A DNA stretch of 64,000 nt from Pseudomonas grimontii (GTDB lineage: Bacteria > Pseudomonadota > Gammaproteobacteria > Pseudomonadales > Pseudomonadaceae). The notes below the pieces were generated by a model. The model did no database searches. It had not been told where the DNA came from and saw only the letters and a program-made list of their open reading frames with translations. Positions 53,305 to 62,172 of this stretch are shown in pieces. Location: the NCBI RefSeq assembly GCF_007858185.1, contig NZ_VFES01000003.1:345229-409228 (forward strand), written 5' to 3'. A program made the position numbers and the translations under genes. Every line of letters begins with the position of its first letter. Position 1 is the stretch's first letter.

Positions 53305-55089
53305 GTGGCGACCATCATGAAGAAAGTGGATGCGGTGATTGTCGGCTTCGGCTGGACCGGCGCGATCATGGCCAAAGAGCTGACGGAAGCGGGCCTCAAC
53401 GTGCTGGCGCTGGAGCGCGGTCCGATGCAGGACACTTACCCGGACGGCAACTATCCCCAGGTCATCGACGAACTGACCTACAGCGTGCGTAAAAAACTCT
53501 TCCAGGACATCTCCAAGGAGACGGTGACGATTCGCCATAGCGTGAATGACGTTGCCTTGCCTAACCGTCAGCTCGGCGCGTTTTTGCCGGGTAACGGCGT
53601 GGGCGGTGCGGGCTTGCACTGGTCGGGCGTGCATTTCCGTGTCGATCCGATTGAACTGCGCATGCGCAGCCATTACGAAGAGCGCTACGGCAAGCATTTC
53701 ATTCCCAAGGACATGACCATCCAGGACTTCGGCGTGAGCTACGAAGAGCTGGAGCCGTTTTTCGACTATGCAGAAAAAGTCTTCGGCACCTCAGGCCAGG
53801 CCTGGACCGTGAAAGGCCAGGTCGTGGGCGAAGGGCGTGGCGGCAACCCTTATGCGCCGGACCGTTCCAACCCATTTCCGTTGGAAGCGCAAAAGAACAC
53901 AGTCTCCGCACAGCTGTTTCAGAAAGCGGCCGCCAGCGTCGGGTATAAGCCCTACAACCTGCCGTCAGCCAACACCTCGGGGCCCTACACAAACCCCTAC
54001 GGCGCGCAGATGGGGCCGTGCAACTTCTGCGGTTTTTGCAGTGGCTACGTGTGCTACATGTACTCCAAGGCCTCGCCGAACGTGAACATCCTGCCGGCGC
54101 TGCGCCAGGTGCCGAATTTCGAGCTGCGGCCTAATTCCCACGTGCTCAAGGTCAACCTGGACAGCACCAAGAGCAAGGCCACCGGCGTGACCTACATCGA
54201 CGCCCAGGGCCGCGAGTGCGAACAACCGGCAGACCTGGTGATCCTCGGCGCGTTCCAGTTCCACAACGTGCGGCTGATGCTGCTCTCGGGCATCGGCAAA
54301 CCTTATGACCCGATTACCAATGAGGGCGTGGTGGGCAGGAACTTCGCCTACCAGAACATGGCCACCATCAAGGCGTTCTTCGACAAGGACACCCATACCA
54401 ACAACTTCATCGGTGCCGGCGGCAATGGCGTGGCGATGGATGACTTCAACGCGGACAACTTCGACCACGGCCCTCATGGGTTTGTCGGGGGCTCACCGAT
54501 GTGGGTCAACCAGGCGGGCAGCCGGCCGATTGCCGGTACGTCCAACCCGCCCGGCACACCGGCCTGGGGCAGTGCCTGGAAGCGCGCCACCGCCGATTAC
54601 TACACCCACCAGGTGTCGATGGATGCTCACGGCGCCCATCAATCCTACCGGGGTAACTACCTGGATCTGGACCCTGTCTACCGCGATGCCTACGGCTTGC
54701 CGTTGCTGCGCATGACGTTCGACTGGCAGGAAAACGACATCAAGATGAACCGCTTCATGGTCGAGAAAATGGGCAAAGTCGCCGAAGCGATGAACCCCAA
54801 GGCGATTGCGGTGCTCGGCAAAAAAGTCGGTGAGCACTTCAACACCGCGTCGTACCAGACCACCCACCTCAACGGTGGCGCGATCATGGGTACCGACCCG
54901 AAAACCAGTGCGCTGAACCGCTACTTGCAGTGCTGGGATGTGCACAACGTGTTTGTCCCGGGCGCATCCGCTTTCCCACAAGGCTTGGGCTACAACCCTA
55001 CCGGCCTGGTGGCGGCGTTGACCTACTGGTCGGCCCGGGCGATCCGCGAGCAGTACCTGAAAAACCCCGGCCCGCTGGTTCAGGCATAA
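53305..55089 (+). CDS. Gluconate 2-dehydrogenase FAD-containing (alpha) subunit
   Basis: GMC-type flavoprotein oxidising gluconate to 2-ketogluconate in the periplasm. N-terminal FAD motif VIVGFGWTGAIMAKELTEAGLNV in part, GNGVGGAGLHWSG, C-terminal FVPGASAFPQGLGYNPTG. No own signal peptide, consistent with co-export with the Tat gamma subunit. GTG 53305 (594 aa) with GAGAGGG upstream is preferred; the earlier frame overlaps the gamma gene. A Cys-rich segment GPCNFCGFCSGYVC may hold an iron-sulfur cluster, as in the related subunits. Confidence 0.93.
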   Translation: MATIMKKVDAVIVGFGWTGAIMAKELTEAGLNVLALERGPMQDTYPDGNYPQVIDELTYSVRKKLFQDISKETVTIRHSVNDVALPNRQLGAFLPGNGVGGAGLHWSGVHFRVDPIELRMRSHYEERYGKHFIPKDMTIQDFGVSYEELEPFFDYAEKVFGTSGQAWTVKGQVVGEGRGGNPYAPDRSNPFPLEAQKNTVSAQLFQKAAASVGYKPYNLPSANTSGPYTNPYGAQMGPCNFCGFCSGYVCYMYSKASPNVNILPALRQVPNFELRPNSHVLKVNLDSTKSKATGVTYIDAQGRECEQPADLVILGAFQFHNVRLMLLSGIGKPYDPITNEGVVGRNFAYQNMATIKAFFDKDTHTNNFIGAGGNGVAMDDFNADNFDHGPHGFVGGSPMWVNQAGSRPIAGTSNPPGTPAWGSAWKRATADYYTHQVSMDAHGAHQSYRGNYLDLDPVYRDAYGLPLLRMTFDWQENDIKMNRFMVEKMGKVAEAMNPKAIAVLGKKVGEHFNTASYQTTHLNGGAIMGTDPKTSALNRYLQCWDVHNVFVPGASAFPQGLGYNPTGLVAALTYWSARAIREQYLKNPGPLVQA

Positions 55090-55101
55090 GGAGCGATGAC
55101 C

Positions 55102-56400
55102 ATGAAAGCATTTGTTCTCGCGACGTTTGCCCTGCTCAGCAGCTGCTCGATCAGTGCCGCCGAAACCGACCTGATCAAGCAGGGCGAATACCTGGCCCGC
55201 GCCGGCGACTGCGTGGCCTGCCACACCGCCAAGGGCGGCAAACCGTTCGCCGGTGGCCTGCCGATGGAAACTCCCATCGGTGTGATCTATTCCACCAACA
55301 TCACCCCGGACAAGACCGGTCTGGGCGACTACAGCTTCGAGGACTTCGACAAGGCCGTGCGTCACGGCGTCGCCAAGAGTGGTAGTACGCTTTACCCGGC
55401 GATGCCCTACCCGTCTTATGCGCGCGTCAGCGAAAGCGACATGCAGGCGTTGTATGCGTACTTCATGAAGGGCGTGGAACCGGTCGCCCAGGAGAACAAG
55501 GACAGCGACATTCCGTGGCCGTTGAGCATGCGTTGGCCGTTGGCGGCGTGGCGCTGGATGTTTGCCCCCGAGGTGGCGGATAAACCGGCCGTGGCGGGCG
55601 CAGACCCAGTGATCAGCCGCGGCGCCTACCTGGTGGAAGGCCTTGGCCACTGTGGCGCGTGCCATACACCACGCGCCCTTACCATGCAGGAGAAAGCCCT
55701 GAGCGCGACTGACGGCAACGCGTTCCTGTCCGGCAGTGCGCCGCTGGAAGGCTGGATTGCCAAGAGCCTGCGCGGTGACCACAAGGACGGTCTTGGCGGT
55801 TGGAGCGAGGAGCAACTGGTGCAATTCCTCAAGACCGGTCGCAGTGGTCGCAGCGCGGTATTTGGCGGTATGAGCGACGTGGTCGTGCATAGCATGCAGT
55901 ACATGTCGCAAGACGACCTGACGGCTATCGCCCGTTACCTCAAAAGCCTGCCGGCGGTGGACCCACAAGACCAGCCGCACCAGTACGACAAGCAGGTGGC
56001 CGAGGCGCTGTGGAAGGGCGATGACAGCAAGCCCGGCGCGTCGGTGTACATCGACAACTGCGCGGCCTGCCATCGTACCGATGGCCATGGCTATACGCGG
56101 GTGTTCCCGGCGTTGGCGGGCAACCCGGTGGTGCAGACCGCGGATGCCACGTCGTTGATCAACATCGTGTTGAACGGCGGCACGTTGCCGGCCACTCACA
56201 CGGCGCCGTCGACCTTTACCATGCCGGCATTCGCCTGGCGCCTGTCGGACCAGGAAGTGGCGGATGTGGTCAGTTTCATCCGTGGCAGTTGGGGTAACCA
56301 GGGTGCACCGGTGAAAGCCAGTGACGTGGCCGACCTGCGCAAGAACGACATGCGCACCACCTCGGGCGATGACCTGGGGCAGGTCACACAAAAGCACTGA
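55102..56400 (+). CDS. Gluconate 2-dehydrogenase cytochrome c subunit
   Basis: 432-aa triple-haem cytochrome c passing electrons to ubiquinone or the oxidase. Sec signal MKAFVLATFALLSSCSISAA, then three CxxCH haem sites (CVACH, CGACH, CAACH). ATG 55102 with AAGGAG eight bases upstream is preferred over ATG 55096, which is only two bases from it. Last gene of the operon; the LexA-box inverted repeat follows and may end its transcript. Confidence 0.94.
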   Translation: MKAFVLATFALLSSCSISAAETDLIKQGEYLARAGDCVACHTAKGGKPFAGGLPMETPIGVIYSTNITPDKTGLGDYSFEDFDKAVRHGVAKSGSTLYPAMPYPSYARVSESDMQALYAYFMKGVEPVAQENKDSDIPWPLSMRWPLAAWRWMFAPEVADKPAVAGADPVISRGAYLVEGLGHCGACHTPRALTMQEKALSATDGNAFLSGSAPLEGWIAKSLRGDHKDGLGGWSEEQLVQFLKTGRSGRSAVFGGMSDVVVHSMQYMSQDDLTAIARYLKSLPAVDPQDQPHQYDKQVAEALWKGDDSKPGASVYIDNCAACHRTDGHGYTRVFPALAGNPVVQTADATSLINIVLNGGTLPATHTAPSTFTMPAFAWRLSDQEVADVVSFIRGSWGNQGAPVKASDVADLRKNDMRTTSGDDLGQVTQKH

Positions 56401-56430
56401 CCGCCAAACGGCACTGGTCAGGAACCTCAC

Positions 56431-56464
56431 GCCTCGATACTGTATATAAAAACAGTATCGAGGC
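56431..56464. terminator. Perfect inverted repeat after the cytochrome gene, overlapping the SOS box
   Basis: GCCTCGATACTGT and ACAGTATCGAGGC form a 13-bp perfect stem with an 8-base loop. It could end the gluconate dehydrogenase transcript although the T-run is poor; its centre is the LexA box at 56438-56457. Confidence 0.6.
56438..56457 (+). promoter_or_regulatory. LexA (SOS) box before the disrupted radical SAM gene
   Basis: TACTGTATATAAAAACAGTA matches the gammaproteobacterial LexA consensus TACTGTATATATATACAGTA at 18 of 20 positions, with both CTGT/ACAG cores intact. It lies 14 bases before the ATG at 56471. PA0069, the P. aeruginosa homologue of the downstream gene, is to my recollection a LexA regulon member, which fits. 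Confidence 0.9.
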
Positions 56465-56470
56465 GCTTTC

Positions 56471-56734
56471 ATGTCTACTCCGCTGCCGCCCCGTGGTCGG
56501 GGCACGGCCACCAACCTGCATAATCGTTTTGCGCCCACCGTCAGCGTGGCCGAGGACGACGGCTGGTATCAGGAAGTGCCGCCCACCCAGGGCACCGAAG
56601 TGCGCATCGAGACGGCCAAGACCATCATCACCCGCAACAACTCGCCGGACCTGCCGTTCGACCGCTCCATCAACCCCTACCGTGGCTGCGAGCATGTTAT
56701 CGTCGAAACAAAAATGTATGGCCAGACTGTCTAG
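56471..56734 (+). pseudogene. PA0069-family radical SAM protein, N-terminal fragment cut by an integrated element
   Basis: The first 75 residues follow the family (GRGTATNLHNRFAP, PFDRSINPYRGCEH) up to the first Cys of the radical SAM CxxxCxxC motif. In intact homologues the next residues are GCIYC; here the frame instead runs into VIVETKMYGQTV and stops at 56732-56734. The junction is thus at about 56696/56697, separating the cluster cysteines. GAGG six bases upstream of ATG is the ribosome site. The 3' part of the gene should lie at the far end of the element, outside the window. The protein cannot bind its iron-sulfur cluster. Confidence 0.9.
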
Positions 56735-56781
56735 TGATGCTTGATATTGCTGGCTAAAGACCCAATCCAATTGGAGGTCAG

Positions 56782-59136
56782 ATGCCACGCAAACCCTTCT
56801 CCAAGTCTGCCCTTGAGTCGAGTGAACGACCGCTCCTCCAGCGCAAGCTGCCAGAAAACACCCCCCAAGCAATCCAAAAAAGAAGCACTGCAAGGGGACA
56901 AGTGGATGTTTCAGCTCAAGGGTTGCTTGTCCGAAACAAGACCACTGGCACCAAGGACTTCGTCCGTGACTTCACCGATTTTGTCAATGAGTATCCGCAC
57001 CATAAATTAATTGTTCAGCAGTTACTCATAGGTGCGCAGCTCCATGCCGCAAAAAGATTGATCACGTATCAATCCCATCAAGACATCTATTACTCAATCC
57101 AAGAGTTTGTGCTGTTTCTAAATAGCGCTGAGCCGATCAATAAATCAGTCAAAGGTGTTGCTGATGTCGATGGGCAGGTATGCATGAATTTTAGGTCATT
57201 TTTAATTCGTTCGTATCCAGGCCGCACCGTAAATAGAAAAAGATACGGTGCATTAAAAAATATATTCATCTCGTTGAAAAATAAATATAAAGGGCAGGGC
57301 TGGGTCGGCAAAGAGTTTCAATGGCCACTTGGACCGGCGATGAACGAGCAAGTAACAGAAGGATATAGCAGGGAGATTCATAATAAGCTTGTAGAGGGAT
57401 GCCTGGTTGATATTAAGTTTATTATGAAGTGGATGGAGAGTTACAAAGGTCTAGTGAAAGACGGGCAACCAATGCTGGAATACGATCTTTCATTAGAAAA
57501 CTTGATGTTTGATCTAGTTATGAATGAGCAGGCCAAAAGATCCAATGGGTCGATCAAGGCGACACATGTTAAGGGGTTTGAGTGGGTCATACGCATCACT
57601 GGAGATGTTAAATATTACATACGGGAAAATGGAATAAGTATAGAGAAGTTTCTGGGCATTTACCGAGCCCGCGCCCATGAACTGGCGGCTAAAGGTCGCC
57701 CTGTAGTTGGTACTGAGGTCAGTGAACGGGGGATGGTGTATGGCTGTGATCGAGAAGAATCTGGGCGAATTGCAACTGCAAATGTAGGAAGACTTTATCC
57801 TGATTGGCCTATGCAAGTGAGCTTCGAGGAAGCTGGACATCTCTTTTCCTCTGAGTGGAGTAAAAACACCGCTCACGGAACAAACAAAAAATATTCTACG
57901 CTGGAAAAAAGATTACGGTCGGCCTTGATGTATATGAGGGTCGGGCCAGAGCACCTACCCTATGAAGTAGGTCAAATGGCATACTTCAGCAGAGTAGCTT
58001 TCACAATGGGAACTATATTCCCATTCTTTCTCTTCGTGATGTTGCAGACGGGCTGGAACTTTGAGGTTGTGGTATCGATAAGCGATAACCTAGACGACCA
58101 CATTGAGGAGGACCTTCTGGATGATGACTATGTGATTATTTATGGGTACAAGGGACGGTCCGACAAAAGCCAAATGCATAGATCAAACAAGCGAGATAAG
58201 TTTGGCGCGTATCAGGTCTTGCGCTTTGTTGCCGCTGAAGTAACCAAGCATTTGTCGTCGCCTCATTATTTAAAGGGTAAATTATTCCAGTGTGTCATTT
58301 CGAAGAATCTTTGGAATAAGTTTGGTCGCTTATGCGCGCCCGTAACCACTACGAATTTTGGGCACGCTTCAACGGAGTTTCTACTTCGCCACGGCATAAA
58401 ATTGGATACGGATACCAAGTCCCCCAGAATTGAAACGAAACGTCTTCGAACTACCTATGAAACTCGACGGAGAGAACAGGGTTTAGATATTGACGAGGTT
58501 TCGGCAATGATGGGGCATTCGAATCTCGATACCACAGTAAATCATTATGATAGTGACTGGGGGGCGGCAGAAATATTAAATGGTCGTCTAAGGAAGATTC
58601 AGAGAAAACATGAAGAAGATTTTAGAAGTTACTCAGCAAATCTTCTTACAGATGTGTCTTTGGTTGAGCTGCGTGAAGCCACTCTACGTTGCGGTAGCAA
58701 AGAAGAACTAAGGTCAGTTGTTGCACCATTAGTCGGTAGGCTGAATTCTTCTGAAGATGCGGTAATACAGTTGCTTTCTCCGGAAGGTCAGACATTCATT
58801 GCAAGTTGTCTAAACTCAAGGCGACCAGATTGGCCAGGCGCTGAAAGTTTTCTTAGGACGGATACGCCGTGCAACTACTTCAATCGTTGTCCGTTATGCT
58901 CACAGTGTGTGATCTTCAAAGAAGCATTACCTTTTATTGCAAGAAGAATTTCCGACCTTGACGGTCTGAGGGAGCGGTTAAATCCCTTAGAATGGGAGAA
59001 AAGCTATCGGGCTGAGTATTTAGGGTGGAAGGGGGTTATAGAGGGCTGGGGGGACCCGATTGAGATTGCGGAGGCAATAGATCAATCGAAACATCACTGC
59101 TATGCACTGCCATTGACAATGATAGGGCTCTCATGA
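56782..59136 (+). CDS. Large tyrosine recombinase-like protein with altered catalytic Arg I
   Basis: 784 aa, more than double a typical integrase. The C-terminal half has the recombinase fold: LQTGWNFEVVVSIS at the Arg I position, where N426 replaces the usual Arg; the beta-hairpin Lys in YGYKGRSD; KRLR (K553, R556) at the His/Arg II box; MMGHSNLDTT (H579); and probable nucleophile Tyr589 in VNHYDS. A Cys cluster C697-x5-C-x2-C-x2-C709 near the end suggests a zinc ribbon. The N-terminal 300 residues are of unknown fold. GGAGG precedes the ATG. It overlaps the next gene by 4 bases. Loss of Arg I may make it a structural partner rather than a catalyst. Confidence 0.8.
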   Translation: MPRKPFSKSALESSERPLLQRKLPENTPQAIQKRSTARGQVDVSAQGLLVRNKTTGTKDFVRDFTDFVNEYPHHKLIVQQLLIGAQLHAAKRLITYQSHQDIYYSIQEFVLFLNSAEPINKSVKGVADVDGQVCMNFRSFLIRSYPGRTVNRKRYGALKNIFISLKNKYKGQGWVGKEFQWPLGPAMNEQVTEGYSREIHNKLVEGCLVDIKFIMKWMESYKGLVKDGQPMLEYDLSLENLMFDLVMNEQAKRSNGSIKATHVKGFEWVIRITGDVKYYIRENGISIEKFLGIYRARAHELAAKGRPVVGTEVSERGMVYGCDREESGRIATANVGRLYPDWPMQVSFEEAGHLFSSEWSKNTAHGTNKKYSTLEKRLRSALMYMRVGPEHLPYEVGQMAYFSRVAFTMGTIFPFFLFVMLQTGWNFEVVVSISDNLDDHIEEDLLDDDYVIIYGYKGRSDKSQMHRSNKRDKFGAYQVLRFVAAEVTKHLSSPHYLKGKLFQCVISKNLWNKFGRLCAPVTTTNFGHASTEFLLRHGIKLDTDTKSPRIETKRLRTTYETRRREQGLDIDEVSAMMGHSNLDTTVNHYDSDWGAAEILNGRLRKIQRKHEEDFRSYSANLLTDVSLVELREATLRCGSKEELRSVVAPLVGRLNSSEDAVIQLLSPEGQTFIASCLNSRRPDWPGAESFLRTDTPCNYFNRCPLCSQCVIFKEALPFIARRISDLDGLRERLNPLEWEKSYRAEYLGWKGVIEGWGDPIEIAEAIDQSKHHCYALPLTMIGLS

Positions 59137-61235
59137 CAACTCCAACACGTGACCAATTAAAAGCAGTTTTAGAAGAAATAAGAAGTGGACTGGGTTATTA
59201 CGAGGAAGAGTCAGAGCCTATCTCTGCTGAAGAAGATGATGAGGCTCTGAGTGGCGACTCTTCACTTGGGCTCATTTTCGATAATGTAAATATACTCAAT
59301 CTTTCAAAAATAGATAAGAGCGAGTGGAGTTATATTAGGGTAAGTCCTAGAAGCTCTTTCGGCGATCCGGTTTGGGATTTTGGGGATTACCCCTCACCCT
59401 ATGGATACCCCATACGAATCAATTTTGATTATGATAATATGTATGGTGTGAATGTTTGTGGCGTAGGGCACGAACATTGGGTGAATATTGCTAGGGCGCT
59501 GCTATTTTACCGTGTACCGCATTTCGGAATTCATGGTCGTGTTAATGCTTATACATCTCTAGAGACAGATAAAACTAAAGTATTAAGACTTGTCGGGTTG
59601 TTTCATGCCGAGGGTCTATATTTAGGTTCTGATAATTCACCAGATTATAGGACGGTGAATGATTTGGCCAAGTCGAGTGTGGAGCACTATATAGAGTCGC
59701 TTCCCACCTCTGGAATTAAGTGGGAGTTCTGTTACTTAATGTCCTTCTGGCAGGGCATGTCATCGATGGGTATGCTTCCGCCAGAGTACTCACTATACGA
59801 TTCATACGTAACTAAAGATCTTGTCGCCAAATATAGAAGAGAATACGACGAGTCCTCTCGACCTTTCGAACCAATTCCGCTCGATGACTATGCAGAAATA
59901 TTTAAATACTGCGTGGGATTTGTTGAAAACTATAGCGCTGATGTCCTATGGTTGTATAAAAACTTTGCACCAACGATAGTAGGCGCTTTTGAGACTCCCG
60001 AAAAGCTTGCCGCGATTAATTTTGGTGTTTCAACGGCGTCCGTTGAGGGGGTTGAAAGATTTAGGGATTATAAGCCAAAGTTGCTAGATAACGGTATGCC
60101 CTGGTGGGGAATAGTAATCAAAGAAAGAACGCATGAGAATGATGAGGGGCAGTATTTAAATCAAGCAGCTGTAATTAGCGTCGTTGTAGCTCTGATAGAT
60201 GCGTGTATCGTACTTCTTCTTTGTCTGACTGGCATGCGTCGATCAGAGGTCATTGGACTTAAGGTGGATTGTCTTTCATTTAAGGCTGATGGATATTGGC
60301 TTACTTATACTGTTTTCAAAACTTCGATTTCTTCACAGGGCGATATTAAAACAATACCTATTCCGAAAATTGCTGCGGACGCAATTGAAGTCGTAGTAGA
60401 AATGGGACGTGATGCTCGTGCTTATGGTAAGCACGACTATCTGTTTGCCAAGATACCAAAGTTCAGTTTTGGAAACATTCCGCAGACCACTGGGATTGAG
60501 CGATCTTGCAATCGAGTGGCAGGCAACCTAGGTATTCAATATAGAGTACACCCACATCGTTTTCGGAAGTCTCTAGCCCTTTATATAATTCATCAAGACT
60601 CGCGTAATCTAGAAATTATTAAACGCCTTTTTTCTCACCGTAGCTTAAAAATGACGCTAAAGTACATCCTTTCTTTACCTGGCGTGAACGATGAAGTCAA
60701 AGCTACCTTGATTGAGGAAAATACGGAGATTCTTGTCGAAGTTTTGCAAGGAGTCATTTCTGGTCAAATTGGGGGCATTGGCGGGAAAAGGTTGGCCAAG
60801 ACTGCTAATTCTTCTCCAATACTCAGGGCTAAATTGCAAAACGCGGGGAAAGAAAGCTTAAGTCAGTATGTCGCATCTTTGCTTGATGAAGGTGTGAAGC
60901 TTTTGCATAGAACGAATCTTGCAATCTGTTTGCGAACGCCAGGACTTACCAGCGAGTCACCTTGTGATGCTAAGAATGATAGCCCTGGGTCGAGGCTTCA
61001 TCCAAATTTGTTTGCGTGTGACCCATATAATTGTAGATATGCTGCATTTGTCGAGGCTAATGTTCCATCATTAAAGAATGAGATAATTTTCCACGATAAT
61101 ATGATTAAGCATAGGTACTGTGGAGCGACTCAGAAGGAGTATTCGCAGAAACGAATCGCTGAAGCTTTTAAGAGGCTTCACGAGGTTGTAGGGGATGAGG
61201 CACATAATTTCCTTAAGCAGGTAGCGAATGGCTAA
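59133..61235 (+). CDS. Large tyrosine recombinase with intact catalytic residues
   Basis: 700 aa. Catalytic set seen: R369 in CLTGMRRSEVIGL, a Lys in VFKTSISSQGD, H475-x2-R478 in HPHRFRKSLAL, H502 in LFSHRSLKMT and nucleophile Y511 in LKYILSL. N-terminal 330 residues are acidic and of unknown fold, probably including core binding. The C-terminal tail has a Cys/His set (FACDPYNCRY ... HRYCGATQKEY), as in Tn554 TnpB-like proteins, possibly zinc binding. Starts in ATGA overlap with the previous gene and overlaps the next by 8 bases. Confidence 0.85.
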   Translation: MTTPTRDQLKAVLEEIRSGLGYYEEESEPISAEEDDEALSGDSSLGLIFDNVNILNLSKIDKSEWSYIRVSPRSSFGDPVWDFGDYPSPYGYPIRINFDYDNMYGVNVCGVGHEHWVNIARALLFYRVPHFGIHGRVNAYTSLETDKTKVLRLVGLFHAEGLYLGSDNSPDYRTVNDLAKSSVEHYIESLPTSGIKWEFCYLMSFWQGMSSMGMLPPEYSLYDSYVTKDLVAKYRREYDESSRPFEPIPLDDYAEIFKYCVGFVENYSADVLWLYKNFAPTIVGAFETPEKLAAINFGVSTASVEGVERFRDYKPKLLDNGMPWWGIVIKERTHENDEGQYLNQAAVISVVVALIDACIVLLLCLTGMRRSEVIGLKVDCLSFKADGYWLTYTVFKTSISSQGDIKTIPIPKIAADAIEVVVEMGRDARAYGKHDYLFAKIPKFSFGNIPQTTGIERSCNRVAGNLGIQYRVHPHRFRKSLALYIIHQDSRNLEIIKRLFSHRSLKMTLKYILSLPGVNDEVKATLIEENTEILVEVLQGVISGQIGGIGGKRLAKTANSSPILRAKLQNAGKESLSQYVASLLDEGVKLLHRTNLAICLRTPGLTSESPCDAKNDSPGSRLHPNLFACDPYNCRYAAFVEANVPSLKNEIIFHDNMIKHRYCGATQKEYSQKRIAEAFKRLHEVVGDEAHNFLKQVANG

Positions 61236-62172
61236 GCAAGAACTGCTCAACCGGGTATATGGGACTATTTCAGCGCTCCACAGAGGCGGCCGAAAAAAAA
61301 TATCCGTGATGGAGGTTGCTAAATTATCTGGTGTCGCTCGGGCAACAATCAATCAAAAGCATGATCCTGACTGGGTGAAGGTCAGGGAAGTCATAAAAAG
61401 AACAGTTCATTCGGGGGGGGATGTAGAGGATTCAAGTGTGGTTTTCGAACAACCACTCAAAAACTCTCAAGAAATACATCATCGACTGAAAGAGTTGGAG
61501 GAGCAGTTATCCCTACTAAGGGAGAGAGCTAACACCACATATAATCAGTTGATCGAGAGGGTGCAATATTACTTTGCGTTGGCTAGTGAAAAGCCAGCTA
61601 AGCAAGTTGAGAAGGCTAAGGTCCTTCAAGAGCTAACTCATCAGAAGAATCAGAACGCAATTTTGCGTGCAGATCTCAAGGCGGCTCTTGCTGAATCATT
61701 AACTCCTGCGGTATCAGGAATTATTACTTCAAAAATTATTTTGGAAGTGCCTAATGCAGTATCAGAATCTGAGGCCATTCTGAATTTTTTGGAGAAACTG
61801 GACTCGTTATCTAATCAAAATCGATCTTCACTTGTTACCACAGTCTACATAATGTTCGGTCTTCCAATGTGCGGCAAGTCATCTTGGATTGAAAACCACA
61901 AGCCATCTACTCCAGGTGTATCCTTATATGTTAGTGGAGCAAGTGATACAGTTTCAATTCGGAGTTTGTTAATTTCTAGAATTAGGAAGGAATTTAACGT
62001 GCCTGTGCACTGTGTTCGATTTAGTATAGGCCTTGATGTCTGTATCTCTAGGGCCGAAAAACAGTTCAATGGTGCGGCTCTTGAATTGAATATTTTATCC
62101 ATTAAAGGTGCGGCTGCGCGGCTCGAAGAAATACAATTCAGCGAAAATTTCGACTCAATCATTTTGGCATGA
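61228..62172 (+). CDS. HTH, coiled-coil and P-loop protein of the recombinase operon
   Basis: 314 aa. Residues 22-50 (GRKKISVMEVAKLSGVARAT) look like a helix-turn-helix; about 80-155 is a predicted coiled coil (HRLKELEEQLSLLRERANT, QELTHQKNQNAILRADLKAAL); a C-terminal domain begins VYIMFGLPMCGKSSWI with a full Walker A GxxxxGKS at 211-218, in the style of small nucleotide/polynucleotide kinases or zeta-like ATPases, ending about 100 residues later. A DNA-binding accessory factor with ATPase is suggested, perhaps a recombination regulator. I know no named family with this layout. Overlaps both neighbours. Confidence 0.7.
   Translation: MAKQELLNRVYGTISALHRGGRKKISVMEVAKLSGVARATINQKHDPDWVKVREVIKRTVHSGGDVEDSSVVFEQPLKNSQEIHHRLKELEEQLSLLRERANTTYNQLIERVQYYFALASEKPAKQVEKAKVLQELTHQKNQNAILRADLKAALAESLTPAVSGIITSKIILEVPNAVSESEAILNFLEKLDSLSNQNRSSLVTTVYIMFGLPMCGKSSWIENHKPSTPGVSLYVSGASDTVSIRSLLISRIRKEFNVPVHCVRFSIGLDVCISRAEKQFNGAALELNILSIKGAAARLEEIQFSENFDSIILA

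Noticed and set aside
54493..56538. 681-residue open frame opposite the gluconate dehydrogenase genes
   Set aside because: Antisense to genes with clear haem and FAD motifs; translation is shadow-like.
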